Positions 55,601 to 62,650 of a DNA stretch of 64,000 bases are shown here, piece after piece. How positions within the stretch are numbered: the stretch's first letter is position 1; each line of letters opens with the position of its first letter. This stretch comes from Nautilus pompilius (taxonomy: Eukaryota; Mollusca; Cephalopoda; Nautilida; Nautilidae). The DNA is taken from positions 2,232,001 to 2,296,000 of the forward strand of contig JACATO010002204.1 in NCBI GenBank assembly GCA_018389105.1, in the 5' to 3' direction. Position numbers and translations under genes: made by a program. The notes beneath the pieces are model-generated. The model searched no databases and was not told where the DNA came from. It saw only the letters and a program-made list of their open reading frames with translations.

Positions 55601-58600
55601 GACAATGATAACTTCGTGTGGAGAGGTCATGAAGCTTTGGTACCAAAGGAAGGTGACCTCAAGTTTGCTCCAGGATTCCAGGCCACTTGTGTAATGCAGT
55701 TGTCTCCACCAGCAGCATGTACAGCACTGACATTGAATTCAGAATGGCAGCTGTGAGTTTGTTGGGTTTTTCCTCATATCTTTGGGATCTTGTATTGAAG
55801 TAGATTAAAGTGAGATGAGGATCTAATTTAAATTATAATTAAGTATTAAATTTCAAATGAGTGAAGCAACTGTTTCATAAATATATTGTTAATTTTTGCA
55901 AGTTTTTGCTTTAGAGGAGTTTAATTTCTCTTGGAGTCTATGCACACTATATAATATATGAGAAGGGGAAAAAAAACCTGCCTTATTATAATATTTTTTT
56001 TACTCTCTCAACACAAGCTAAATGCAAGTTTGAGCATTTTCTGTAATGGAATTACTTTTCATACTTCGTGAAACCCACTACTGTTGATAATTTTGATGAT
56101 GATGATGGATGAATGTTTTTTATTTCAGTGTTGCAGCTGGTACAGCTCATGGATTTGCCCTTTTTGATTATCTCAATAACTGTGGGGTGGTATCAAGATG
56201 TACCTTAAATCCAAATGGTATGCTTTGATTTTTCATCTTTTCACCTACTTGCAGAAACACACTGGAATTATTGCTCCCTATATCTGTCTCGCTTACTCTG
56301 TCTATTATTCAAAGGACAAAATTGTTTTTGTTTTAATTCATTAATTTTGAAAATCCTTGCAGCCTTTTATATACAATGGATGTGCATGTTGTATCATATG
56401 GTGCAGTTCTAATAAACAGTAAAAAGTAAAATTACTGAAGTTCATTTTAGGTTGTTGAGATTTTAAATGTAAAGAATACATTCTGTGGTTTAGAACTGTT
56501 CTATAGTTAATGAAAATGTGTTGAGAATTTTCAAGTTTGCAATTTTCCATCTATATGCTATAATCAAAGCTTGCCTAGCATTCACTTTTTGCATTTTATG
56601 CACTAGTCTTAAGATCTAGCTAATAATTATAGCATTTGTGATTATATATAAAGAAAGAGCATGTTTTTTAATCCTTTCTTGTTCAGAATGGCTGAAACTG
56701 ATCAAGGCAAATTGGCTTTAAAAAGTCAAGCATTCAAGAGTCATTTAATGATTACTTTTTGTATAGTGGATGGTGCTCTATATTATCACTTCCTCCAGCT
56801 GTATATATTGCTTTGTTTTCCTTGCGGATGTGGCTTTACTGGTCAAGCTATTTGTATGACTGACTGGGATTAAGTAGTGCATTATCTACCTGTGTATTAT
56901 TTACATGATGGAATCTGACATTGAATCTTTTCCTTCTGGTGATGTGGCTCATACTGCTGATCTCATTTAGTTGGTTGACTAGCGGTGGAGAGTGAGAGCG
57001 AGGTCATCAAGTGGAGTTTGAGTTATCTATGGCTGATCATCCTGGTGTTTTCACACTGGCTTTTGTTCATGATGATGCCAGCTCAGAGAATTTCTTTTAT
57101 CAGCTGATACCAGATTTCCATCTCATGAATGAGGAGACTGCTATGCCACATAGACGCAGAGCTGACTACACCTGGATGGACGCCACCTAAGAAATGAAAG
57201 CTTTGCTGGCAGTAAATATCACCATGGGTTTCTACTGTGTCATCCACTAAAAAGTTTTGGAGGAGTGAGGATGGCAACAGACTTGGTGTCAAAAGTAATG
57301 ACTGAGTAAATAAATGAAATTGGATCAGTATGGGCACATTTGTGACAGTAGGCTGATTTTACTCTACATTTTTTACTCTCTGCACTATAAATGAAATTTT
57401 TCTTTGTTTTTGGGCCATATTTTCTTTTCATTTGGATTACTGAACTGTGTGTTAATTCTGATAATTCATTTTTGTTATTTGAGTAATTCTATGATTTGAT
57501 GTTTTTAAACAATTTTAATCTGGTAGGGGCTTTTTCTGATCAAGAAAGGGTTAAACAGGTTGTTATATTAGAATTTTGTTTTATAAAGCTTCATGAAATA
57601 TTCTGCTTTTAGAATTTTCACAAGTTTTTGAATTTTTAAAAATCAACTAATTACATATTTTTAGACTATATATTTTCAATTTTATTGCATCTTTTAATGT
57701 TTTCACTGGTACTGATGTAAAAAAATTTTAACAGATTTATCAGGGGGTGCAACATCAGACTCATCCATGTCTCGCCGTAAGTCTTTCAAGAAGTCACTTC
57801 GGGAATCATTTAGACGGTTACGTCAGAGGCGATCAGACTTAAAGAAAGCAAAGGAAAAACAGGATAAAGAAAAGAAAGGGTAGGAAGATTAATATTGTTA
57901 TTAGTTTGTTTTCTTGGAAAGAATAGTCACAAGGCATCCTGCACTCTATTGTGTAGCCAATCTTATCATTCAGAGACTGCATACTCTTTATTTTTCAACT
58001 CTTAATATAACTATATTTTTAAAATTGTTTTGTTGATTTAATTTTCTTAATCAGAATAATTTTTTGTGGAAAATCTATCACACTATTATTTCTTCATAGA
58101 TAAAGTAAAATTTAGACCTAAAAATTCGTAATTATTGACTCTGAATCTGTTTGACAACGTAAAAGCAGTAGGTACTTTTTGTGTTTATGTGCTTGAATTT
58201 CTTATTATTTATTTCATTGTAACTTAAAAGAATTATATTGTTTGATTTCAAAAAGAATTATTAAAACAATTTCATTTTAACCACTTCAAAGTAAACATCT
58301 AATTTCTAAAAAAAAATGTTCTTCATGTGTCTAGGTGAAAGCAACAGACATTTTTACTCTAGCAATATTACTATAATATTTCTATCATTTAAAAATTAGT
58401 GATTTGGTCTGTATTAGTAGCATAGATTTTTGAAGAAAAACGTTTTAAAGGATCTGATGTTTGATTTTTTCTTAGTGATGAAACTGCAATTGAATCAGAA
58501 AGCAAAGAAGGTGCAGTTGCAGCTACTAGTGCTGGCTCTCCTTCATCTCAGTCTTCATCACCAGAACCAAAGCCGGTGGAGAGACAGGTTGAAGCTAGGA

Positions 58601-60721
58601 GTGTGGATGATTCAATGTCCTCAATGGTGCGATATTTGTATTTTGCTGACACTTATGTAGTAAGTGGTAAGTTGGTCATTTTGTTTTCATTTTAAATGTT
58701 TTTAGTACTAAATTATTTAGCGATTAAAAAAACATTTTTTGGTTGTTTTGTACTAGTATTAGGCTGCCTCTAGTTAGATCTAAACAAGTTAAAAATGAGA
58801 TATGCACATATATTGATGATTTACTTAAAATATTTCCTTATAAAAACTGCACCTAATGCCAAATAAAAATAGCTTTTATATAAGTGTTTTGTAATCAACT
58901 ATACTGAATTTATTTATGGAGAAAGCAGTCACTATTTTTCTAAAATTTGAATTACTTTGTGTTATACATTTGTTTTTGAAGGTCTTAGCAGTAATCCCAG
59001 CTTGTGGGTTGGTACCAATGCTGGCCATGTTTATGTTTACACTATAACTGTGCCACCAAATGACAAGCGAACTTCAGAGGCTGTTTCCAGCTCCTTGGCA
59101 AAGGAGATAAAACTTAGACACAGGGCACCTGTCATATCTATGGCTGTGGTTGACAAGAGAGCACGAGTATTGCCAGAACCGTTGGAAGTACAACATGAAC
59201 GTGCCAAAAGCCCAGACATGTCTGGAGATCATCAACTGATTATTTGCTCAGAAGAACAATTCAAGGTTAGTTTTTAAAAAAAAAAAATTTTATTAGAAAC
59301 TGTTAAGGAAGTTTTTTTTTTCTTCTTTAGATACTATATTGCGACCCATTACATCTGAACTCACAATTTCTTCCTTAAACCTTAGTCAGTTTTCAGTCAC
59401 ATATTTGAACAGCCACTTTTAAAATTTTTCTTTATAAATTGATAACTTTGAAAAACATTATTTCAGTATTATCAAAAAAAAACCAGTGCTATAGTATATA
59501 CAGTTTTAAACTACAATTGTCAAATTTTGAAAGAAAATTGTTGCTTTTCATTTTGAGTTTGTGTATATTGGCCCCTTTTTAGAATAATTTGACCACCACA
59601 ATTTTAGAGGGTTTTTTTTGTTGGCAAGACAGTTTGTCCAACAGGCTTAAAACTAACAAAATGAAACAGATAGCGCCATCATGATTATCTCTCAGTGTCT
59701 GGATCCAGGATTTCTATTACTTTCATATTAGCTGAATGTTGATGTTTTGAGTAAAGCTTCCAGACTTGCTTGCTTGCTTTTGTGTGGTGTGGAAGCAACT
59801 GAAGGCCTTTTACTCTTCTACTCGTCGTTTTTTTTTTTTTTTTTGTCAATGAGATAGTCTTCTTTGACTACATCTTATGAATTGCATGAAATTCTAGTGA
59901 AGCAGTGGTAGGAAACTATTCGAAAAGTGGGGGCTGAAGGGCTTTCTCCAGGTTGTTCTTCACTCGTGTTTGTTTATTTGATATGAACTGCAGGAATTTT
60001 ATCAAAGGACAGAAAACATGTGCTAATGACCAATATTGAAAAAAATTTCTTAACCTATTATAATGATGTTCTGTGGCCTTCATTCACACCTGTGATGAAG
60101 AGTTTTCTTTAAGCCACTCCATTGTGGCCAACTTTACAGTCTTAAACAAGTGAACATTCAGGGAATGGAATGATTAAGTTCTGCAGCAACTGTCTCTCAT
60201 ATTTCGTCCATGTACTCAGACTGACAAATAAGGGGAAGTATCAACTGCTTCGGAATTTTTTATCATACAATGCATGATCAGTATCTTTGGTTCCATTCTT
60301 CTGGCAGTAATCTGTGAAATGTTTGAAGTAACAGGCTATTCATATATTCTAAACTAATGCATTTAAAGAATTCTTAACGAGGCTGCAGGTGAAACTTATT
60401 GTGACTTGTAATTTTATTAAATAGCAAATTTACCACTGTTTTAATGAAATATTTAGTTAAAAACTTATTGCATATCTAGAACTTTTAGGACAAAAGAAAA
60501 TAGTATTTAACATGCTCATTTAATTATTTAAAATTAGTTCGTTAAAAACTCATTTTATTGAATATTTTGAGTGCTGAAAAGCATATATAATTCACTTTTT
60601 ATTTTTATTTTAAAGGTATTTTCACTACCCCAATTGCGGCCAGTATGCAAATATAAACTCACAGCGCTTGATGGATCTAGAGTTCGCAAACTATCTTTTG
60701 TTAATTTTAGAAGTCGAAGTG
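31536..60721 (+). CDS. l(2)gl: Lethal(2) giant larvae homologue, 19 exons, 3' end missing
   Basis: Gene-level entry; exons are listed separately. The spliced reading frame gives 871 codons plus one base. Lgl proteins are cytoskeletal and cortical polarity regulators. They act with Scribble and Dlg at the basolateral membrane, oppose aPKC-Par6 and bind myosin II and syntaxin. The sequence shows WD40-type blades throughout, the family motif [12 protein letters not shown] (about residues 440-451), [15 protein letters not shown] in the LLGL-domain region, and the basic switch [17 protein letters not shown] at residues 643-659. That switch separates Lgl from tomosyn (STXBP5), which also ends in an R-SNARE. 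Family members are about 1,000-1,100 residues, so the C-terminus is missing here. All introns are GT-AG and no frame break is seen, so the gene looks functional. Invertebrates usually have one copy; assignment to LLGL1 or LLGL2 is not meaningful from this sequence. Confidence 0.95.
31620..32875 (+). other. Lgl intron 1, no transposon recognised
   Basis: 1,256 bases. The first part (to about 32,220) continues the GC-richer promoter zone, with CGTCGTCGTC runs at 31,948-31,962 and GACGACGACG at 32,105-32,122. First introns with such composition often hold regulatory sites, but none is identifiable by eye. Confidence 0.7.
32876..32973 (+). CDS. l(2)gl: Lgl exon 2
   Basis: Codes residues 29 to part of 61 ([20 protein letters not shown], then [12 protein letters not shown]). 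This is the first blade of the N-terminal propeller and corresponds to TVEHGFPxxPSALAFDP in vertebrate LLGL. The acceptor is TTTTCAG. The exon ends after two bases of the Ile codon that is completed in exon 3, before GTATCC. Confidence 0.94.
34016..34596 (+). mobile_element. Tigger/pogo-type MITE, copy 1 (intron 2)
   Basis: 581 bases flanked by TA. The left end is CAGTCGACCCCCC and the right end, reverse-complemented, CAGTTGTCCCCCAGTATTCG. The TA target and CAGT-CCCC-TATTCGCGG style ends resemble Tigger/pogo MITEs such as the mammalian MER2 group. The interior repeats the ATTCGCGG motif and has three CCAAT/ATTGG boxes (34,286; 34,309; 34,346). There is no transposase. A nearly identical copy in opposite orientation lies at 44,781-45,359. 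Confidence 0.9.
34979..35060 (+). CDS. l(2)gl: Lgl exon 3
   Basis: Codes [20 protein letters not shown] followed by LFFLPEQ, up to residue 88. YGAPGVEF is nearly invariant in Lgl proteins. The acceptor is a modest CAGTCAAG and the donor is CAG|GTGTGT. The joined Ile codon AT/A restores the conserved K-I-Y-G-A-P. Confidence 0.94.
35061..36099 (+). other. Lgl intron 3, 5' part
   Basis: AT-rich intron sequence with a short TTTA run (35,073-35,097). Nothing else recognised. Confidence 0.6.
36100..37070 (+). pseudogene. Transposon-like ORF remnant with DWWIG-type domain (intron 3)
   Basis: At 36,830-37,068 an open segment reads [21 protein letters not shown], then [11 protein letters not shown] and a WQYKLSD end. 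This resembles a module seen at the C-terminus of many uncharacterised, repeat-associated invertebrate proteins (pattern DWWIGxVxxVSxEExDVxVxFMHPHGP). Upstream, at about 36,560-36,740, another frame reads [20 protein letters not shown] and [15 protein letters not shown]. Frames are broken between the pieces. The parent family is not certain; it is described as a decayed mobile or multicopy gene. Confidence 0.6.
37071..39407 (+). other. Lgl intron 3, 3' part
   Basis: AT-rich intron sequence. Short frames on both strands show no family resemblance. It may hold further decayed repeat, since the intron is 4,347 bases long. Confidence 0.5.
39408..39517 (+). CDS. l(2)gl: Lgl exon 4
   Basis: Codes residues 89 to part of 125, [17 protein letters not shown] and onward, which matches the Lgl blade [17 protein letters not shown]. 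The donor is AGCAA|GTATGC. The exon ends with two bases of an Asn codon completed in exon 5. Confidence 0.95.
39518..41193 (+). other. Lgl intron 4, nothing recognised
   Basis: 1,676 bases of AT-rich sequence between exons 4 and 5 with no supported repeat or frame. Confidence 0.6.
41194..41340 (+). CDS. l(2)gl: Lgl exon 5
   Basis: Codes residues 125 to part of 174, including [20 protein letters not shown], then [14 protein letters not shown]. This matches the family blade with the LLLGTEGGN motif. The acceptor is TTTATTTCAG and the donor GTTAGT. Confidence 0.95.
41341..42204 (+). other. Lgl intron 5, nothing recognised
   Basis: 864 bases of AT-rich sequence between exons 5 and 6. No repeat or frame stands out. 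Confidence 0.6.
42205..42277 (+). CDS. l(2)gl: Lgl exon 6
   Basis: Codes residues to 198, [20 protein letters not shown] and NADK. It corresponds to the VPDDYR...GPVESL region of LLGL. The acceptor is TTTTTAG and the donor AAG|GTAAGA. It returns the frame to phase 0. Confidence 0.93.
42843..43770 (+). pseudogene. piggyBac-like transposase remnant A (intron 6)
   Basis: Shifting frames follow piggyBac transposase order. An acidic N-terminus ([17 protein letters not shown]) comes first, then [20 protein letters not shown], equivalent to FFxLxVxETNxYAxQ. Next is [19 protein letters not shown], equivalent to the T-xEExKAFLGxxINMG segment. A C-terminal cysteine-rich piece ([20 protein letters not shown], then CFYC) at about 43,660-43,730 matches the terminal zinc ribbon. 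The catalytic middle is largely missing. Stops and shifts show it is dead. Confidence 0.8.
44609..44638. repeat. T-rich homopolymer run
   Basis: Two T runs separated by a single G, in intron 6. Confidence 0.95.
44781..45359 (-). mobile_element. Tigger/pogo-type MITE, copy 2 (intron 6), inverted
   Basis: 579 bases flanked by TA. Read on the minus strand it matches copy 1 almost throughout, including the GTCGACCCCC end, the ATTCGCGGAATC motifs and the CCAAT cluster. A short frame starting [17 protein letters not shown] occurs in both copies only because the DNA is the same. It lies about 10.2 kb from copy 1 and, with it, flanks Lgl exons 3-6. Confidence 0.92.
45362..46013 (+). other. Lgl intron 6, 3' part
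   Basis: AT-rich, with a pyrimidine-rich run leading to the exon 7 acceptor. Nothing else recognised. Confidence 0.6.
46014..46097 (+). CDS. l(2)gl: Lgl exon 7
   Basis: Codes residues 199-226, [20 protein letters not shown] and DQTYNAMQ. This matches the conserved ILIGYSRGLLVIWN blade. Phase 0 at both ends, with a TTTTCCAG acceptor and a GTAAGT donor. The exon length of 84 bases is a multiple of three, so skipping it would keep the frame. Confidence 0.95.
46421..46547 (+). CDS. l(2)gl: Lgl exon 8
   Basis: Codes residues 227 to part of 269. It begins Q-L-E-S-L-S-W and includes [14 protein letters not shown], which equals the family SSHSDGSYAVWS motif at the start of the LLGL domain. The acceptor is a tandem TTTTTGCAGCAG, so the first Gln codon may be included or skipped. 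The donor is TTTG|GTAGGT. Confidence 0.94.
47130..47181 (+). CDS. l(2)gl: Lgl exon 9 (52-base exon)
   Basis: Codes [17 protein letters not shown] plus part of a Thr codon, residues 269-286. It corresponds to the [12 protein letters not shown] segment of LLGL. The exon is short, with a TTTTTGTAG acceptor and an AC|GTATGC donor. The intron that follows is almost entirely a piggyBac-like insertion. Confidence 0.93.
47269..48639 (-). mobile_element. piggyBac-like transposon B filling intron 9
   Basis: 1,371 bases bounded by TTAA at 47,265-47,268 and 48,640-48,643, the piggyBac target. The left end is CCTTTTCATGGCTGG and the right end, reverse-complemented, CTCTTTCATAGCTGG, a good inverted pair. 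Intron 9 is 1,577 bases, so the element makes up nearly all of it; without it and one TTAA the intron would be about 200 bases. It carries a partial transposase on the minus strand (separate entry). The element is shorter than a full piggyBac (2 kb or more), so it is internally deleted. Confidence 0.88.
47440..48480 (-). pseudogene. piggyBac-like transposase, internal and C-terminal part
   Basis: On the minus strand the order matches piggyBac. [17 protein letters not shown] (near 48,350-48,400) equals the VSVDESMIKFKG segment with the catalytic Asp replaced by Asn. [14 protein letters not shown] and [11 protein letters not shown] (48,060-48,170) equal the DNFFTSPxLxxxL...[10 protein letters not shown] segment, again with Asn for Asp. 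[17 protein letters not shown] (about 47,830-47,890) equals the VxDYNKxMGGVDLAD motif. [18 protein letters not shown] (about 47,730-47,790) is the late hydrophobic helix. The N-terminal half is missing and stops interrupt it. Confidence 0.9.
48759..48934 (+). CDS. l(2)gl: Lgl exon 10 (LLGL domain)
   Basis: Codes residues 286 to part of 345. [20 protein letters not shown] is the most conserved signature of the LLGL domain, followed by ISVMQ and [12 protein letters not shown]. The acceptor is TACTTACAG and the donor GCCG|GTATGT. Confidence 0.95.
49305..49522 (+). CDS. l(2)gl: Lgl exon 11
   Basis: Codes residues 345-417. [20 protein letters not shown], then [17 protein letters not shown] matches the LLGL run EEELVVLDLQTPGWP...[17 protein letters not shown]. 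The acceptor is TTTTCAG and the donor CAGAGG|GTAAAT. The long intron 11 that follows holds a LINE. Confidence 0.95.
49960..52440 (+). mobile_element. 5'-truncated LINE with RNase H (intron 11), decayed
   Basis: Non-LTR retrotransposon in the gene's sense orientation. The reverse transcriptase is spread over broken frames. It has [13 protein letters not shown] and [18 protein letters not shown] (50,100-50,270), [18 protein letters not shown] (about 50,395-50,450) and [14 protein letters not shown] (50,490-50,535). The active-site box reads YADN instead of YADD (about 50,756-50,767). An RNase H domain follows: IYTDGSLD (51,630) and [20 protein letters not shown] (about 51,925-51,985). A C-terminal CxxC-type motif, [18 protein letters not shown], lies at about 52,205-52,260. 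This order (RT, RNase H, Cys motif) fits I/Jockey-related LINEs. The endonuclease part is absent. Confidence 0.88.
52441..54399 (+). other. Lgl intron 11, 3' part with unidentified open patches
   Basis: Segments at about 53,240-54,170 show moderately long frames on both strands and less AT-rich composition than typical intron. This suggests a further decayed mobile element, but no family motif could be read. Confidence 0.45.
54400..54467 (+). CDS. l(2)gl: Lgl exon 12
   Basis: Codes residues 418 to part of 440, [20 protein letters not shown] and LTG. It matches the family's WPITGG...LLLTGHEDG. The acceptor is CTTTTTTAG and the donor CTGG|GTAAAC, splitting the Gly codon before HEDG. Confidence 0.94.
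54751..54901 (+). CDS. l(2)gl: Lgl exon 13
   Basis: Codes residues 440-490, [20 protein letters not shown] and onward to [21 protein letters not shown] and the acidic WPPFRK motif are hallmark Lgl/tomosyn sequences, and their spacing agrees with Lgl. Donor AAG|GTAAAC, phase 0. Confidence 0.96.
54902..55423 (+). other. Lgl intron 13, nothing recognised
   Basis: 522 bases of AT-rich intron. No repeat or frame stands out. Confidence 0.6.
55424..55752 (+). CDS. l(2)gl: Lgl exon 14
   Basis: The largest exon here, coding residues 491 to part of 600. [20 protein letters not shown] and [12 protein letters not shown] match the conserved [11 protein letters not shown] and VAGTAGQV motifs of the C-terminal propeller. 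[10 protein letters not shown] and the [11 protein letters not shown] segment also agree with LLGL proteins. The acceptor is TTATTTCAG and the donor GCAGCT|GTGAGT. Confidence 0.96.
56129..56217 (+). CDS. l(2)gl: Lgl exon 15
   Basis: Codes residues 600 to part of 630, [20 protein letters not shown] and VSRCTLNPN. It matches the family AAGTSHGFGLFDH segment just before the phosphorylated linker. The acceptor is TTATTTCAG and the donor AATG|GTATGC. Confidence 0.95.
56218..56904 (+). other. Lgl intron 15, 5' part
   Basis: AT-rich intron. A 70-codon frame at 56,661-56,873 has no family resemblance and is probably chance or repeat-derived. Confidence 0.55.
56905..57555 (+). pseudogene. piggyBac-like remnant C (intron 15)
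   Basis: An acidic N-terminal piece ([18 protein letters not shown], near 56,910-56,970) is followed by [19 protein letters not shown] (57,075-57,135). Then comes [20 protein letters not shown] (57,165-57,235), the T-EEMKAFLAVxINMG segment of piggyBac, interrupted by one stop. The ordering and the VNITMG motif agree with remnant A, so the two are probably the same subfamily. Most of the catalytic domain is absent. AAAGGGTTAA at about 57,545-57,554 may be the 3' terminus. Confidence 0.72.
57735..57879 (+). CDS. l(2)gl: Lgl exon 16: aPKC-phosphorylated basic switch
   Basis: Codes residues 630-678. [20 protein letters not shown] at about residues 643-662 is the Lgl polybasic segment. In Drosophila, aPKC phosphorylates three serines here, which releases Lgl from phosphoinositide-rich membrane. 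The equivalents in this protein are S646, S650 and S654, spaced four apart as in other Lgl proteins. A Lys/Glu-rich helix-like tail follows ([13 protein letters not shown]). The key residues are intact, which argues for a regulated, functional protein. Confidence 0.97.
57880..58475 (+). other. Lgl intron 16, nothing recognised
   Basis: 596 bases of AT-rich sequence before the pyrimidine-rich exon 17 acceptor. Confidence 0.6.
58476..58666 (+). CDS. l(2)gl: Lgl exon 17 (Ser-rich linker and blade start)
   Basis: Codes residues 678 to part of 742. A low-complexity linker rich in Ser, Ala and Glu ([20 protein letters not shown]) leads into [20 protein letters not shown] and [19 protein letters not shown] and MVRxLYFADT are conserved Lgl motifs. 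The acceptor is TTTTTTCTTAG and the donor AGTG|GTAAGT. Confidence 0.95.
58982..59265 (+). CDS. l(2)gl: Lgl exon 18
   Basis: Codes residues 742-836. [20 protein letters not shown] matches the LLGL motif [32 protein letters not shown] corresponds to KEIQLMHRAPVVGI. LPEP and [11 protein letters not shown]-like elements ([12 protein letters not shown]) follow. The acceptor is TTTTTGAAG and the donor AAG|GTTAGT, phase 0. Confidence 0.96.
59266..60615 (+). other. Lgl intron 18, possible decayed repeat
   Basis: 1,350 bases. Between about 59,570 and 60,370 the composition is less AT-rich than the flanks, which suggests inserted sequence, but no coding motif or terminal repeat could be identified. 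A 19-base T run lies at 59,827-59,845. Confidence 0.5.
60616..60721 (+). CDS. l(2)gl: Lgl exon 19, last exon found
   Basis: Codes residues 837-871 plus one base: [20 protein letters not shown], then [15 protein letters not shown]. It fits the VxSLPxLKPxxKYKLTAxEG blade. It ends AGTG|GTGAGT and needs a phase-1 acceptor downstream. No matching exon (family sequence such as the CLTNxGD blade) was found between 60,722 and the window end, so the remaining exons lie beyond it or were missed. Confidence 0.93.
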
Positions 60722-60884
60722 GTGAGTATTTTAATTAATCAAACTATGTCAAGTAACTTTTCATACTTGTATTATGGTGAAGTACTCGCAGTAAATATTG
60801 CTGGTGAGATGGGAGGATTGTATTGACATGAGAGGGCTATCCTGATAACATGAAATTGAAGGGACCCCTGTGGTCTTTATACTA

Positions 60885-62650
60885 CAGTAGACTCTTGATT
60901 ATTCATGGTAGCTTCAAAGACATGAAAAAATTGCAGATAATTGAAAACATTTTTTTTTCAGTGCGTGTGTATGTGCGCATGCATGCCACATTTAGTAAGT
61001 AAATTTCATTGCATTGCACTCAAGTCAATGATGGTAAAAAAATTAATCATAGAGCAGATGAAAAAACTCTTAAATTAATTTTATTAAAATTAAAACTGAA
61101 AAACCTGCACATAAATTTATATATCTAAAGTGATCTGCCATCATTGCTTGCGTGCGATTGTCTTGTTTAAGATGAGTTTCACAAAGTGTAATGTGTCTAA
61201 TTGTAGATTTCTCCAAATTAATAGATTCTTGTGGCTTGGTTCCATTTCTTCATATATTTTTTCACTTGTTTTCCTTGCTGGATTATTCTTGGCTAAGAAT
61301 AGACAGGAGTTGGGTAGCCCGCTGCTCTTGCTAGGATGAGGTACACTAACACTAAAAAAAGAAAAATACAGGTTGTAATAAGACCTCACTTATAAACAGC
61401 TGTGGCGGCCAGTCGTGGAACCGACCCATCTCCCAACACACACTTGCAACTTCACACACACACCCCAACAATTGCACCCCCCCAACAAAGAACAGACAGT
61501 TTATTCATCTGTCTTTACTAACTTGCCTTCTAGGGGTAGATCCTCATTACAAGTTATCTGTTCTTCTACTTTAATGTGAAACAATCCAGGTATGATGATT
61601 TGAACTGGTTTGACGTTTTGTTCTGTCCACTTGGCACAACTAATGGTATGCCCCACTTCATGAGTGGATTCTAGACCTTCGCTAATGCTGTGCTCTCTAG
61701 TTTGCTCCTAACTTGTACAACAAAATATACACAATTGAACAGTAAAGCTCTTCATAAGTTGAAGTATATTATCATCGTCATCTCTGAGAAGCTTTTTGAT
61801 GTATGGCCTCCTGTAGTGTTGCTTAAAAAGGTTTATGGCACCTCAGTCCAAGGGTTGAATTTTAGCTATCATGTTTTTGGGGAGAAGAATGGCACGTTCC
61901 CAAGTGTTTATCTTTTGTACAGTTGTAGTATTAATAATCAAAATTCTGTGCTGTTTTGCTTGTGGCACAAAACAATTTAAAGAAAATCTTTGAATACAAA
62001 AATAGTCATCCAACCTTTTTTTGTTGCATAATGAACAAGGAGGTTACTCATTTTTGCATGCTTAAAGAAGCATCATTGGTTCACAGCTTTTCCTGCAGCT
62101 TCTCCATGTTTTCACCGGTGCAGAAAGTGCTTTCCTGAAAATGCTAAGTTGGTGTATAATGTAACTCTTTTTGAACTTGGAAATAAATCCCAAAGATGTT
62201 ATGAATGATGTGTTGGATCAATCATTCCCATCAATTTTTTTGGTAGGATTGTGCCACTTATTGGCATTCCTTAACTTTGTTGCTGACAAAACCATCCATA
62301 AAGAACTGACTTCATTACTTCTGCTGCTTTCCCATGACGTAGAAAATTTGCATATGATTGCAGCATTTTTCTTTAAATCTCTTTGATTGATATCAAATTG
62401 TGTAGACAGTTTTTTAAACTTTGTTTCCAATGTTAAAACATTCCTCTTTTGCTTTTCAGGCATAATGAACAAAGTAGTAACTAAATAACAAACAGAAAAC
62501 AAAAAGCAAATATATAATAAGCAGCAGCTGTTACCCCTCATCTACAGTGAAAAGTGAAGTCGCATGACGACATCACCACACATCAATACTGGTATTTGCA
62601 TAGGAGTGCTGATGTTTATACAGTACATTTTATAGGGGATTTATCTTGTA
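60885..62650 (-). mobile_element. Tigger/pogo-like DNA transposon remnant
   Basis: A terminus resembling Tigger ends, TA-CAGTAGACTCTTGATTATTC, starts at 60,885. Inside, on the minus strand, lies a decayed CENP-B/jerky-type transposase (separate entry). The other end was not resolved; a TACAGTACATTTTA stretch near 62,617-62,630 is a candidate. It lies downstream of exon 19 and so probably within intron 19 of the Lgl gene. Confidence 0.65.
61440..62480 (-). pseudogene. Tigger-like (CENP-B/jerky family) transposase remnant
   Basis: The start MPEKQKRNVLTLETKFK (near 62,410-62,460 on the minus strand) matches the family N-terminal DNA-binding helix region, MPxKQKRKVLTLEEKL. An NQRDL segment follows. 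Degraded pieces include RVTSLFIMQQKKVG, FKLF and NVPFFSPKT-QLKFNPWTEV. The last matches the FLPPNTTSLIQPMDQGVI motif of the DDE domain (around 61,830-61,880). Frameshifts and stops throughout. Inactive. Confidence 0.72.

Noticed and set aside
57083-57337. 84-codon minus-strand frame in intron 15
   Set aside because: Antisense shadow of piggyBac remnant C.
31536-60721. Tomosyn (STXBP5) as an alternative identity for the WD40 gene
   Set aside because: The basic [13 protein letters not shown] switch and [10 protein letters not shown] motif are Lgl-specific. The R-SNARE end expected of tomosyn cannot be tested here, but everything seen fits Lgl.
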